Positions 8,902 to 17,119 of a stretch of 25,662 nucleotides of DNA are shown one piece after another. The notes beneath the pieces were generated by a model. The model had not been told where the DNA came from and did no database searches. It saw only the letters and a program-made list of their open reading frames with translations. Within the stretch, counting starts at the first letter, position 1. The number at the start of each line of letters is the position of its first letter. A program made the position numbers and the translations under genes. Source of the DNA: JAFGTP01 sp964498725 (GTDB taxonomy: Bacteria; Fidelibacterota; UBA2242; JAFGTP01); assembly GCA_964498725.1 (NCBI GenBank), contig CAZCHS010000041.1, positions 1 through 25,662 on the forward strand. The letters are read 5' to 3'.

Positions 8902-10539
8902 ATGAGTTGGATTAAAAGTGAAGATTTGCTGAATGAAATTGTGTATAATTTACAGCACAAAGATTTGATCAAAGCAAAACTGGTGATGGAACATGTTGAT
9001 CATATTGACAATAATACACAAAAACGGATCATGTATGAACTGAGTAAAGCCGATCCGGAATTTACAATTCCCCTGATAGCTCATGTAATTCAGCACAATA
9101 AAGCCTATGTTAATCGTTTTCCTGAGTTGAAAAATGCCCTTTTCCAGAATATTTTACAAAAACCCGCGGTCTTACTGGAATTGTTAAAACAGGATGTCGA
9201 GGAACTCAATATTTATATTGACATGGTTGGCGAGTTACAACTTTGTGATGCTGTTCCGGTCCTCCTGGATAAACTTGACAGTACCGACAGGTTAGATATT
9301 CAGTTAAAAATCCTTGAAAATCTGGGCAATATCGGTGATCCGTCACCCGTCCATAAAATTTCTAATTATCTCTATAGTGACAATCGCAAACTTGTTTTTA
9401 TTACCATCGAAGCGTTGGCAAAAATTGAAACCCAGGAAAGTATGCAGATTTTGGCTAACCGGATGGGCAAAGAAGAAGATGTGGACCTCATCCTGCTGGA
9501 AAAATTTGGTGAAGTCCAGGATACGATTTCCCTGCGAAAACTGAATGAAGCAATTCAATCATATTCTCCGGTACTGCGAAATTTTGCGAAAAATAAAATG
9601 GACAAGATCGGGAAAAAGGTTGTTCCGGTTTTGATGGAAAATCTCTACATGCAGGACCCCAATACCCTTGTTCATACCCTGAATATTATCGGTGATCTCG
9701 GCGATGAAAGCGCGGTTGTCCCGATTCGCAAAATCATTCAGTCCAATCGTGACCCCAATGTCAGGTTTGCCGCCTATGAAGCCATTGGAAAGTTACCGGG
9801 TAAAAAAGGTAATTTTGCCCTTGCCAGCGGCCTCTCTGATGAAGATGATAATGTCCGGGTGGCCGCCGCCAAGGCTGTTGATACAAAGTATGACAATCTG
9901 CTGGCTGCCGGCATTGGTAATCTGCTGAATGGCAAAGATGAGGACGCTAAAAATATTATTAAGGTAATTCTGGACGCCCAGGCCGATAATGTCTTCATGG
10001 ATTTGATCGATAAAAATGAATTTTTTACAAAACATGCCATTGAATATCTAAATAAAAAAGTCCACCGCGACACTAAAGAGCACTTTTTGGCATTGTTAAA
10101 AAAAGCCGACCTTACGAAATTAGTGAATAAACTCTCAGTAAAACCGATAGAAGAATTGGATGTACAGAACATCTTGATTTGCGCGGTTGATGATTCCAAA
10201 TTAATATTAAAAATATATAAATCTGTACTCCATGATTTGGGTTATGATTCCATGCTGTTTGAAAATCCTCTGGAAGCATTGGACTGGCTAAAGCAACTCA
10301 AACCGGCTATATTATGTACAGATTTGAATATGCCTCAGATGACAGGAATAGAATTGACGAAAGAATTACGCAAGACCTATTCAAAAGCCGAACTGCCGAT
10401 TGTAATGGTAACCACCCAGGATGACAATCCCGATATGATGGCCGCCAAAAAGGCCGGCGTCAATGACTTTGTTCAGAAACCTTTTAACGCTCCTAAATTA
10501 CGTGAAATATTTAACCAATATATTGATTTAAATGAATAA
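8902..10539 (+). CDS. HEAT-repeat protein with C-terminal receiver domain
   Basis: The 545-residue protein has about 400 residues of helical HEAT-type repeats (for example GDLGDESAVVPIRKII and SDEDDNVRVAAAKAV), followed by a receiver at ~422-545. The receiver keeps the acidic pair in CAVDDSK, phospho-Asp D474 in CTDLNMP, and K in VQKPF. HEAT arrays are protein-binding scaffolds, so phosphorylation probably controls docking of an unknown partner. No signal peptide or membrane segment is visible. It starts 19 bases after the CheY-like gene with GGAAAAGG upstream and overlaps the next gene by 8 bases. The repeat array joined to a receiver is an uncommon arrangement. Confidence 0.9.
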   Translation: MSWIKSEDLLNEIVYNLQHKDLIKAKLVMEHVDHIDNNTQKRIMYELSKADPEFTIPLIAHVIQHNKAYVNRFPELKNALFQNILQKPAVLLELLKQDVEELNIYIDMVGELQLCDAVPVLLDKLDSTDRLDIQLKILENLGNIGDPSPVHKISNYLYSDNRKLVFITIEALAKIETQESMQILANRMGKEEDVDLILLEKFGEVQDTISLRKLNEAIQSYSPVLRNFAKNKMDKIGKKVVPVLMENLYMQDPNTLVHTLNIIGDLGDESAVVPIRKIIQSNRDPNVRFAAYEAIGKLPGKKGNFALASGLSDEDDNVRVAAAKAVDTKYDNLLAAGIGNLLNGKDEDAKNIIKVILDAQADNVFMDLIDKNEFFTKHAIEYLNKKVHRDTKEHFLALLKKADLTKLVNKLSVKPIEELDVQNILICAVDDSKLILKIYKSVLHDLGYDSMLFENPLEALDWLKQLKPAILCTDLNMPQMTGIELTKELRKTYSKAELPIVMVTTQDDNPDMMAAKKAGVNDFVQKPFNAPKLREIFNQYIDLNE

Positions 10540-11653
10540 GAAAAATTTTTTAGTACTGATCGTTGATGATAAAATACTGAACCAAAAGGTATTGTCGGCA
10601 ATACTGGAAAAAAATAATTTCCGTACTCTTACCGCCTCCAACGGGAAAGAAGCACGGGAATTTGCAAAAAAATTCCAACCGGATATAATTTTGTTGGATA
10701 TAATGATGCCGGTGGAAGATGGATTTCAAGCCTGTAAAAAATTGAAACAAGATCCATATACTGCTGACATTCCGGTAATTTTTATTTCCGCTCTGGATGA
10801 CGCTGAAAATAAAGTGGAAGGATTGACTATCGGCGGCATTGATTATATCACCAAACCCTTTAATAAGGAAGAGGTGCTGGTGCGGGTTCGGAATTATCTG
10901 AAACTATACCAAAATTATGAACGAATAATCAAATCACAATCAGAAAAATTGCTACAAATTAAGAATGCCCAAAAAGCAATTCTGGTGGAAAGCAGGGACC
11001 TTCCGGAAGCAAAATTTGCCGTGAAATACAAACCGATTCTGGAAGCCGGCGGGGATTTTTATGATGTCTTTGAAACCGGCAATGGCATATATGAGTATTT
11101 TCTGGCTGATATCAGTGGACATGACATCGGCGCCAGTTTTGCCACTTCCGCGTTAAAAGCGCTGGTCAGAAATAATTCATCACAACTATACACAGTCAGT
11201 GAAATTACCAATACAATTAATAAGATTTTGTGCACCATATTTAAATCCGGCCAACATATCACCGCAGCCTATTTGCGAATTGATCGCAACCGGTTGATTG
11301 TTTCCTATATAAACGCTGCCCATCTGCCGGTTTTTTACATTCCCCAAGAGGGTAAAATAAAACAATTGGCAGCCAACAACGGTATTATCGGCGCTTTTAA
11401 GGAGACCCTTTTCATGTCTGATAAAATGGAAATCAAGGAAGGAGACCGTTTTGTATTATTCTCCGATGGATTAGTGGAATCCTTTGCGAATAATAAAATG
11501 AGCCGCACAGAGGGAACAGAAAAATTACTTGAAATTATCAATGAGCACCGGGAACAGAATCTTGATAGTCTGGTATCAATTATAATGAATGAAATGTTTC
11601 TTGATGATCGAAATGTTGAAGATGATATCGTTGTTCTCGTTGCAGAAGTTTAA
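10532..11653 (+). CDS. Receiver-PP2C (RsbU/SpoIIE-type) serine phosphatase
   Basis: The 373-residue protein has an N-terminal receiver (D12-D13, phospho-Asp D56 in LLDIMMP, K in ITKPF), a short helical linker, and a PPM/SpoIIE-type phosphatase domain. Metal-binding acids are visible in GGDFYD (D175), ADISGHDIGAS (D193), LFSDGLVES (D312) and the terminal EDDIVVLV segment. Relatives dephosphorylate an anti-sigma-antagonist (STAS) protein in partner switching; no STAS protein or serine kinase of the RsbW type is in the window. It overlaps the HEAT-receiver gene by 8 bases and is the probable output of the operon. Confidence 0.93.
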   Translation: MNKKNFLVLIVDDKILNQKVLSAILEKNNFRTLTASNGKEAREFAKKFQPDIILLDIMMPVEDGFQACKKLKQDPYTADIPVIFISALDDAENKVEGLTIGGIDYITKPFNKEEVLVRVRNYLKLYQNYERIIKSQSEKLLQIKNAQKAILVESRDLPEAKFAVKYKPILEAGGDFYDVFETGNGIYEYFLADISGHDIGASFATSALKALVRNNSSQLYTVSEITNTINKILCTIFKSGQHITAAYLRIDRNRLIVSYINAAHLPVFYIPQEGKIKQLAANNGIIGAFKETLFMSDKMEIKEGDRFVLFSDGLVESFANNKMSRTEGTEKLLEIINEHREQNLDSLVSIIMNEMFLDDRNVEDDIVVLVAEV

Positions 11654-11695
11654 ATAACTGGAATAAGTGCTTAATTGTCCTTAGATTGAAGTATT

Positions 11696-12037
11696 ATGTT
11701 ACCTGAAGTAAATACAACAAACCCAAATTTTAAGATCTTTCAGAGTTCTGTGGTGGGCTCTATGCAGGAATCGGAACGAAACCGTAAAAAGAAAGAACCC
11801 TCACGTTTAAAAAGTGTCAAACAGACCAAGAACAAAGATCAATACAGTTCCACTTCAAAAGATACCATTGAAAAAGATGAAACTGCTATTGAACCGGTTA
11901 CAAAAAAAGAAAAACGTCAGCAGCAAAAACAAACCCGCCATGCTAATATGCATTATGCGGCCAGTGCCTACAATAAGCAGGAGAATCTGAACAGACGCAT
12001 GAAATCAAAAAAATCAGCGCCCATCGTTGAAATTTAA
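11696..12037 (+). CDS. Small basic protein of unknown function
   Basis: This 113-residue protein is rich in Lys, Arg, Gln, Ser and Thr, with no signal peptide or membrane segment. It looks largely disordered up to residue ~80, followed by a short conserved-looking helix containing NMHYAASAYNKQ. I do not recognise a family. It starts 42 bases after the phosphatase gene with no terminator between, so it may belong to the same transcript. The ribosome binding site is weak. Its stop overlaps the stop of the convergent flavoprotein gene by four bases (TTAA). Confidence 0.6.
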   Translation: MLPEVNTTNPNFKIFQSSVVGSMQESERNRKKKEPSRLKSVKQTKNKDQYSSTSKDTIEKDETAIEPVTKKEKRQQQKQTRHANMHYAASAYNKQENLNRRMKSKKSAPIVEI

Positions 12038-12621
12038 TTCTGCCTTTTTAATACTTCCCTAACCACCCGTTCTCCTAAATTTTCCACACTTTTCAAAACT
12101 TCTTTATTGTCAAAAACCGGCTGTTGTGCGCCCAATCCCTGATGCCCGGCGGATATCCCGTACATACCATCACCTACCAGTGTCATTCCATGAATAAACA
12201 TCATATCCTGCAAAGCGCGCAAAGTAGTTTCCTGTCCGGCATAAGGAGAAGCACCAACACTGATGGCGGCGCCAATTTTTCCCATAAGTTTATAGTCCGT
12301 ACGAAGGGCGCGGGTTTTGTCCCAAAAGGCTTTTAACTGTGCGGATACAGTACCAAAATACACCGGACTGCCCATAATAATACCGTCAGCCTGTGATAAT
12401 AGATCGTAGGTTTGCTCCAGTTCAGTATTGCCATAGCAGGATTTTGAACAGGGGCTGGAGCAGTGAATGCAAAAGGGGACTTTAAGATTGAGCATTATCG
12501 AATTAACATGGATTATATGTGTATCAAAACCTTTATCTTGCGCGACTTTGAGCGCTTTTTCCAACAAAAATTTAACATTACCTTTCGGCCTTGGGCTGCC
12601 ATTGATCGCAATAATTTTCAT
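12034..12621 (-). CDS. Iron-sulfur flavoprotein-like / NADPH-dependent FMN reductase
   Basis: The 195-residue protein opens with the flavodoxin-like FMN phosphate loop INGSPRPKGN and has GSPVYFGTVSAQLKAFWD, typical of the FMN reductase/iron-sulfur flavoprotein group. Between them is a cysteine cluster C-x2-C-x3-C-x3-C, near residues 51-62, which could bind an iron-sulfur cluster. The likely role is electron transfer or NAD(P)H-dependent reduction in the cytoplasm; the partner is unknown. The start ATG has GAGGGA just upstream. It is transcribed against the signalling genes and divergent from the FlgM-like gene. Confidence 0.85.
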   Translation of the reverse strand: MKIIAINGSPRPKGNVKFLLEKALKVAQDKGFDTHIIHVNSIMLNLKVPFCIHCSSPCSKSCYGNTELEQTYDLLSQADGIIMGSPVYFGTVSAQLKAFWDKTRALRTDYKLMGKIGAAISVGASPYAGQETTLRALQDMMFIHGMTLVGDGMYGISAGHQGLGAQQPVFDNKEVLKSVENLGERVVREVLKRQN

Positions 12622-12690
12622 GATTCCCTCATTTAATTGTTAATTTTATGTCGAAAGATAAGAAATATCGAAAAATATTAAAAATTTTTC

Positions 12691-12717
12691 TAAAGTTAAA
12701 AATAAAGGTGCCGATAA
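12691..12717 (+). promoter_or_regulatory. Sigma28 (FliA)-type promoter
   Basis: TAAAGTTA (12691-12698), 11 bases, then GCCGATAA (12710-12717). The textbook sigma28 consensus is TAAAGTTT-N11-GCCGATAA, so 15 of 16 positions match with exact spacing. It lies 36 bases upstream of the FlgM-like gene, in the right orientation. This site strongly implies a flagellar-type sigma factor in the genome. Confidence 0.85.
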
Positions 12718-12753
12718 GGAAAATAGGATCAATCTATAGTAACAGGTAAGAAA

Positions 12754-13248
12754 ATGGATTTTTTGATAAACAACATTGAAAATGTAAAAAATACTCAGAT
12801 GAAACCCATCACGGTGGAAAAAAGAAAAACTGCCGAGAGGGAACAGACATCTGTTATGGAGAAAAATGACGAAGTTGTTATTTCAAATGATCTGAAAAAG
12901 TTTAATAAGGAACTGGATGAAACTGATAAATATAAAGAGAAGCTGGAAGAAGCAAAGACATCCAGCCAGGAACAAATCAAAGAATTTCAGGAAAAAGTAA
13001 AGAAGAATTCCTATAACTTCGAGCAAGTCAATGATAAAATTGTTTATTCACTCCTAACACTGCCGGCTTTTCAGCGCATCAATTTGACTCCTGCCGGGCA
13101 AAATAAACCCGAAACCAAAAGTAAAGCCTCTGCCAACAGTGAACTGGAAGAATTGAAAAAAATCCAGCAGGAACTCAGCCAGGGTGACCAGATTGATGAA
13201 GTATTAGAAGAGGCGCTGGATTACTTAATGAAATCCCTGATCTCATAG
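12754..13248 (+). CDS. FlgM-like protein (candidate anti-sigma28 factor)
   Basis: This 164-residue charged, helical, soluble protein contains DEVVIS followed later by EQIKEFQEKVKKNSYNFEQV and DKIVYSLL. That order and spacing resemble the FlgM C-terminal half, where D-x-V-x-x-S precedes a helix, then I-x-x-G-x-Y and a final amphipathic helix that binds sigma28. The Gly before Tyr is Ser here, and the protein is longer than the usual ~100 residues, with an extra tail of about 60 residues. The sigma28-type promoter just upstream fits FlgM autoregulation in other bacteria. Alternatively it is another small flagellar regulon protein. No flagellar structural gene is in the window. Confidence 0.55.
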   Translation: MDFLINNIENVKNTQMKPITVEKRKTAEREQTSVMEKNDEVVISNDLKKFNKELDETDKYKEKLEEAKTSSQEQIKEFQEKVKKNSYNFEQVNDKIVYSLLTLPAFQRINLTPAGQNKPETKSKASANSELEELKKIQQELSQGDQIDEVLEEALDYLMKSLIS

Positions 13249-13335
13249 ATTTTCAAAAATAAAATCAATTTCTTGATAAATCCTCATTAAAAAGTTAAAA
13301 TATCAGGCATAATTATAATTAAAGGGGAGATTTTT

Positions 13336-15291
13336 ATGTCTGACAGACGAAAAGGGTTACCATCACAAGCATATGAGAAAATAGATGGTAATTTGTACCA
13401 ACCTTATATTCCAAAAGACGAAACCATGACGGAATTTACTTTAAAATCTTTGATCTACGGATCGATTTTTGGAATTTTGTTTGGAATGGCCAATGCTTAT
13501 TTGGGATTACGTTCCGGGCTGACGATATCGACAGCGATACCATTGGCAGTATTGACAGTTGCCGTATCCAAAATTTTTCAGCGCTGGACCGGGAAAACAT
13601 CAATACTTGAAAACAATATCACCAAAACAACCGGATCTGCAAGTTCATCACTTGCGTCGGGGATCATTTTCACTATACCGGCAATTTTTATGTGGGCAAA
13701 TGAATCCGGCGAGGTTGACGCGCCGGGACTACTTAAAGTAACTATGATCGGCCTGGTCGGCGGCTTGATCGGTGTTCTTTTTATGATTCCTTTGCGACGG
13801 TTTTTAATTAAAAATGAACATGGCAACCTGCCTTATCCCGAAGGGATTGGTTCGGCTGAAGTGCTGGTGGCTGCTGACAGTGGCGGTACCGGCGCGAAGA
13901 ATGTTTTCTGGGGATTGGGCGTGGGATTTATCTTTACCTTTATGATAAAAATTGTCCATCTGTTTAAAGATAATATTTGGGTAAAAATTCCCTTTATCAG
14001 AAATGCTCAGGTGGGAATGGATACACAGCCATCACTTCTGGGTGTGGGATATATTTTGGGATTTCGAATTGCTTTGATTATGGTCTCCGGTGGATTACTT
14101 TCTTTTTTGATACTGATTCCGGGTCTAACTTATTTTGGTCAACTGATTGGTTATCCGGTAGCGGATAATCTGGAAGTTATGGAAATCTGGAGTAAATACA
14201 TTCGCTATATCGGCGCCGGTTCTGTGGCCACAGCCGGTTTCATCACCCTGATTAAATCCATTCCCACCATGCTCTCCTCTTTTAAAATCGGTTTTGAGCA
14301 ATTACGAAAAGCCAAGGAAGGTGTAAAAATTGAACGGACAGATGATGATATTTCCCTGAAAGCGGTCTTTATTTCTGTTGGTATCATTACCCTGATTGCC
14401 GCTGTTTTGCCAAATATCTTTGATTTTACCGATTCCATTCTGATGAGGTTGCTGGCAGCCTGTTGTGCAACTTTATTCGCTTTTTTCTTTACAACGGTTT
14501 CGTCCAGGATTGTTGGGCTGGTTGGTGTGACTTCCAATCCTACTTCCGGGATGGTAATCGCGACCCTGGTTTTGACCAGTTTAATATTTCTGAGTGTCGG
14601 ACTGGAAGGTGTGACTGCTAAAGTTGCCATCATCACTGTCGGCGGAATTGTCGGCTGCGCGGCATCCATTGCCGGTGATACTTCCCAGGACCTGAAGGCC
14701 GGTTTCCTGCTCGGCGCCACTCCAAAAAAGCAACAATATGGTGAGTTGATTGGAGTGATCACCACTGCCTTTTTTGTGGCAGGAAGTGTGCTGATCCTTG
14801 GCAAGGCCCATGGATTTGGTTCTCCGGAACTCCCTGCTCCGCAAGCGTCAATGATGAAAATGATCATCGACGGTATGGTAGAACAGAATATTCCCTGGTC
14901 TTTGGTATTGATCGGTGTCGGTATCACTTTGTTTGTGAATTTTGTGCTGAAACTGCCGGCTCTGGCTTTTGCTGTTGGCGTCTATCTGCCGGTGACGACC
15001 ATGGTGCCGATTTTTATCGGTGGAACCATTCGTAAAGTCATTGAAGACCGGTGCGGCAACAATACTGAACTGAAGGAAAAACGCCGGGAAGCCGGAATTT
15101 TATTTGGCGCCGGACTGGTCGGTGGAGACGGATTGATGGGCGTATTAATTGGTTTACTGGTAATTCTTGGAGTTAAGCCGGAAATACTGGCTGTGGATTG
15201 GGCCGGTAAATTTTCATTCTTCATTGCCGCAATCTGCTTTATCGGATTAGTTTACCTGTTGATTCGCGCTACCAGAGTGAAAAAAGATTAA
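13336..15291 (+). CDS. OPT-family oligopeptide/metal-chelate transporter
   Basis: The 651-residue protein is strongly hydrophobic with many transmembrane segments, starting after a ~35-residue cytoplasmic N-terminus. FGMANAYLGLRSGLTISTAIP and the later GCAASIAGDTSQDLKAGFLLG are typical of bacterial OPT transporters, which import peptides or metal complexes with cation symport. The substrate cannot be assigned. AAGGGGAG sits a few bases before the ATG. It stands alone, with a bidirectional terminator beyond its stop. Confidence 0.92.
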   Translation: MSDRRKGLPSQAYEKIDGNLYQPYIPKDETMTEFTLKSLIYGSIFGILFGMANAYLGLRSGLTISTAIPLAVLTVAVSKIFQRWTGKTSILENNITKTTGSASSSLASGIIFTIPAIFMWANESGEVDAPGLLKVTMIGLVGGLIGVLFMIPLRRFLIKNEHGNLPYPEGIGSAEVLVAADSGGTGAKNVFWGLGVGFIFTFMIKIVHLFKDNIWVKIPFIRNAQVGMDTQPSLLGVGYILGFRIALIMVSGGLLSFLILIPGLTYFGQLIGYPVADNLEVMEIWSKYIRYIGAGSVATAGFITLIKSIPTMLSSFKIGFEQLRKAKEGVKIERTDDDISLKAVFISVGIITLIAAVLPNIFDFTDSILMRLLAACCATLFAFFFTTVSSRIVGLVGVTSNPTSGMVIATLVLTSLIFLSVGLEGVTAKVAIITVGGIVGCAASIAGDTSQDLKAGFLLGATPKKQQYGELIGVITTAFFVAGSVLILGKAHGFGSPELPAPQASMMKMIIDGMVEQNIPWSLVLIGVGITLFVNFVLKLPALAFAVGVYLPVTTMVPIFIGGTIRKVIEDRCGNNTELKEKRREAGILFGAGLVGGDGLMGVLIGLLVILGVKPEILAVDWAGKFSFFIAAICFIGLVYLLIRATRVKKD

Positions 15292-15312
15292 AATAATATC
15301 AAAATAAATTAT

Positions 15313-15344
15313 AAAAAGAGGCTGCTTTTGTGGTCTCTTTTTTT
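15313..15344. terminator. Bidirectional terminator between OPT gene and folE2
   Basis: AAAAAGAGGCTGC pairs with GTGGTCTCTTTTT across a TTTT loop, with several G-T pairs. A-rich and T-rich flanks let it work from both convergent genes. Confidence 0.7.
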
Positions 15345-15349
15345 GCAAA

Positions 15350-16123
15350 TTATTGATTCCGGCTGTCAATACAGGCGTATGCGCTGTGATTATGGATGGA
15401 TTCAAAATTTTCCGATTCGATGTGGTACCATTCAATGGCCTTCAGTTTGTTTAATGCCACGGCAATATTCCGCACAATATCCTCCACAAACATGGGATTG
15501 TCAAAGCCTTTTTCTGTGACGAATTTTTCATCCACCCGTTTCAAAATCGCGTAGACCGGTGAGGACGCGGCATTTTCCGCAATCTCAATTAAGTCTTCAA
15601 ACCAGATGAAATCTTTTATCTTGACTTCAATTGTCACATAGGAGCGCTGATTATGGGCGCCATAATCGGAAATTTCTTTGGAGCAGGGACAGACCGATGT
15701 GATCGGAACTTTGACCTTAATTATAAATTCTTCGACGTCGCCTTTTAATATTCCGGCATAAGTACATTCATATTCCATCAAAGATCCTATTTTTGAAACC
15801 GGAGCAGTTTTTTCAATGAAATAAGGAAAGGTCATTTCCATATGCGCTTCTTCCGCTTCCAGCCGTTCTTCCATATCCCGCAGAATATCACTCATTGTGT
15901 CAATGTGCAGGCGATTATGGTATTTATTCAGTATTTCAATAAACCGGCTCATGTGAGTACCGCGGAAATTATGGGGAAGGTTTACATACATATTGATATT
16001 ACCGATGGTATTTTGAAATTTATTTTTTTTGTCCAAAACTGTGATGGGATATTTTACGTCTTTTACACCGACTTTATTAATGGGCATATTGCGGGTGTCT
16101 TTTTCATTCTGAATATCTTTCAT
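15350..16123 (-). CDS. folE2: GTP cyclohydrolase I, type IB (FolE2)
   Basis: The 257-residue protein is full length for GCYH-IB, which opens GTP to 7,8-dihydroneopterin triphosphate. Visible family marks are the SVCPCSKEISDYGAHNQRS segment (C147 as metal ligand, H157) and SIHNHSAY near the C-terminus. In this operon its product feeds QueD, so it probably serves queuosine and may also serve folate. Its start overlaps the queF stop by one base (TAATG). It is the last gene of the minus-strand que operon. Type IB enzymes work with metals other than zinc. Confidence 0.95.
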   Translation of the reverse strand: MKDIQNEKDTRNMPINKVGVKDVKYPITVLDKKNKFQNTIGNINMYVNLPHNFRGTHMSRFIEILNKYHNRLHIDTMSDILRDMEERLEAEEAHMEMTFPYFIEKTAPVSKIGSLMEYECTYAGILKGDVEEFIIKVKVPITSVCPCSKEISDYGAHNQRSYVTIEVKIKDFIWFEDLIEIAENAASSPVYAILKRVDEKFVTEKGFDNPMFVEDIVRNIAVALNKLKAIEWYHIESENFESIHNHSAYACIDSRNQ

Positions 16124-16518
16124 TATTTTTGCCTGAACCCTTCTTTTGTATGTTCGGCAGTGACGATTGTTTTTACATTACCACGGCGATTGAAGTCTCC
16201 TTCCACTTTGATCCAGCGGGGATTGATTGTCTCGATCAGATCATCCATGATTTTATTGACTGCTTCTTCATGGTAAATGCCCTGGTCACGAAAACTGTTG
16301 ATATATAGTTTGATGGATTTTAGTTCCACGATGTATTCGTCAGGAATGTAAGTAACATTAATCGTGGCAAAATCCGGGTATCCATAAACCGGGCACATGG
16401 CGGTAAATTCAGGCAAGGAGATAAAAACTTCATAATCCCTGTCCGGATATTTATTGGGAATGGGTTCCAGTTTGGCGTTTTTGATGGCTGTTTGACCTGT
16501 TGGTTTTTGAGCATTCAT
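16123..16518 (-). CDS. queF: NADPH-dependent 7-cyano-7-deazaguanine reductase QueF
   Basis: At 131 residues this is the short, unimodular QueF (YkvM type), which reduces preQ0 to preQ1 with NADPH. The catalytic Cys is C42 in EFTAMCP, the Asp D49 in YPDFA, and the His-Glu pair H83-E84 in YHEEAV. The QueF motif for cofactor binding is in ELKSIKLYINSFRDQ. AAAGGAG lies 10 bases before the ATG. It follows the ParE-like toxin gene by 15 bases on the same strand. Confidence 0.95.
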   Translation of the reverse strand: MNAQKPTGQTAIKNAKLEPIPNKYPDRDYEVFISLPEFTAMCPVYGYPDFATINVTYIPDEYIVELKSIKLYINSFRDQGIYHEEAVNKIMDDLIETINPRWIKVEGDFNRRGNVKTIVTAEHTKEGFRQK

Positions 16519-16533
16519 TATAATAAATCTCCT

Positions 16534-16839
16534 TTAATGATCTATGAGTTGGTCTTTAATTGATTTAGGATTTTTTCGGTTATCAGTTATTGTTAATATT
16601 ACAATTGAATCATTTAATATTTTATAATAGAATGAAATTTGTTTGGTTAAAGTACATTGGCGGATACCGGGAAATTGTTTGGATTCGACACATAAATATG
16701 GGTGTTCAGAAATTATTTCAAGCATATTATCAAGTTTTTGTACAAATTTTTTTCTATGAAATATTGACCAATTATTTTCCAGATATTTAAGTATCAGGGT
16801 TAGATTATTTTTGGCATTTTTCGTAAGTACAATTTTCAT
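16534..16839 (-). CDS. ParE/RelE-superfamily toxin
   Basis: The 101-residue protein has the RelE/ParE fold pattern: N-terminal helices (KNAKNNLTLILKYLENNW), a basic middle, then the beta strands QCTLTKQISFYYKI and SIVILTITDNRKNP. The FYYKI-x-x-D element and the C-terminal D-x-R-x-x-P are typical of ParE-type toxins; whether the target is gyrase or mRNA cannot be told. It starts 6 bases after the antitoxin gene. The pair sits inside the queuosine operon. Confidence 0.85.
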   Translation of the reverse strand: MKIVLTKNAKNNLTLILKYLENNWSIFHRKKFVQKLDNMLEIISEHPYLCVESKQFPGIRQCTLTKQISFYYKILNDSIVILTITDNRKNPKSIKDQLIDH

Positions 16840-16845
16840 TATTAA

Positions 16846-17067
16846 TCAGCGTAAGTCTTTGATGAAATCCTCATAATCGTGAAGTCGACCCTTTTCAATA
16901 TCTTCCAGACCTCTTCGTATTTCTGCTTTCTCATCGCTTGATAACTTATTCCAGAAGTCTGTATCAACATTATTTTTAAGTATTTGCTTAATTGCCGTCA
17001 ACGTCTCAAGGTTGTCATTATCCAATACTAACTTAACTATCTCAATTTTTTCTGTCTGTATATTCAT
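16846..17067 (-). CDS. Antitoxin of the ParE/RelE-type pair
   Basis: This 73-residue acidic protein, which directly precedes the toxin gene, has a C-terminal segment DFWNKLSSDEKAEIRRGLED and then EKGRLHDYEDFIKDLR. That layout is common in small antitoxins paired with RelE/ParE toxins, where the C-terminus wraps the toxin. I cannot name the DNA-binding fold. The ATG follows AAAGGT. It begins 52 bases after queC, so the pair is likely read from the que transcript, possibly with its own promoter. Confidence 0.8.
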   Translation of the reverse strand: MNIQTEKIEIVKLVLDNDNLETLTAIKQILKNNVDTDFWNKLSSDEKAEIRRGLEDIEKGRLHDYEDFIKDLR

Positions 17068-17119
17068 AATTGACCTTTTTTAGAAAATTAGGTTATTATT
17101 TTTTAGATTTCAAGCAACT

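Noticed and set aside
14205..14927. Minus-strand open frame of 240 codons opposite the OPT transporter gene
   Set aside because: Antisense shadow of a hydrophobic membrane protein gene; the composition is the complement of that gene and no start signal is seen.
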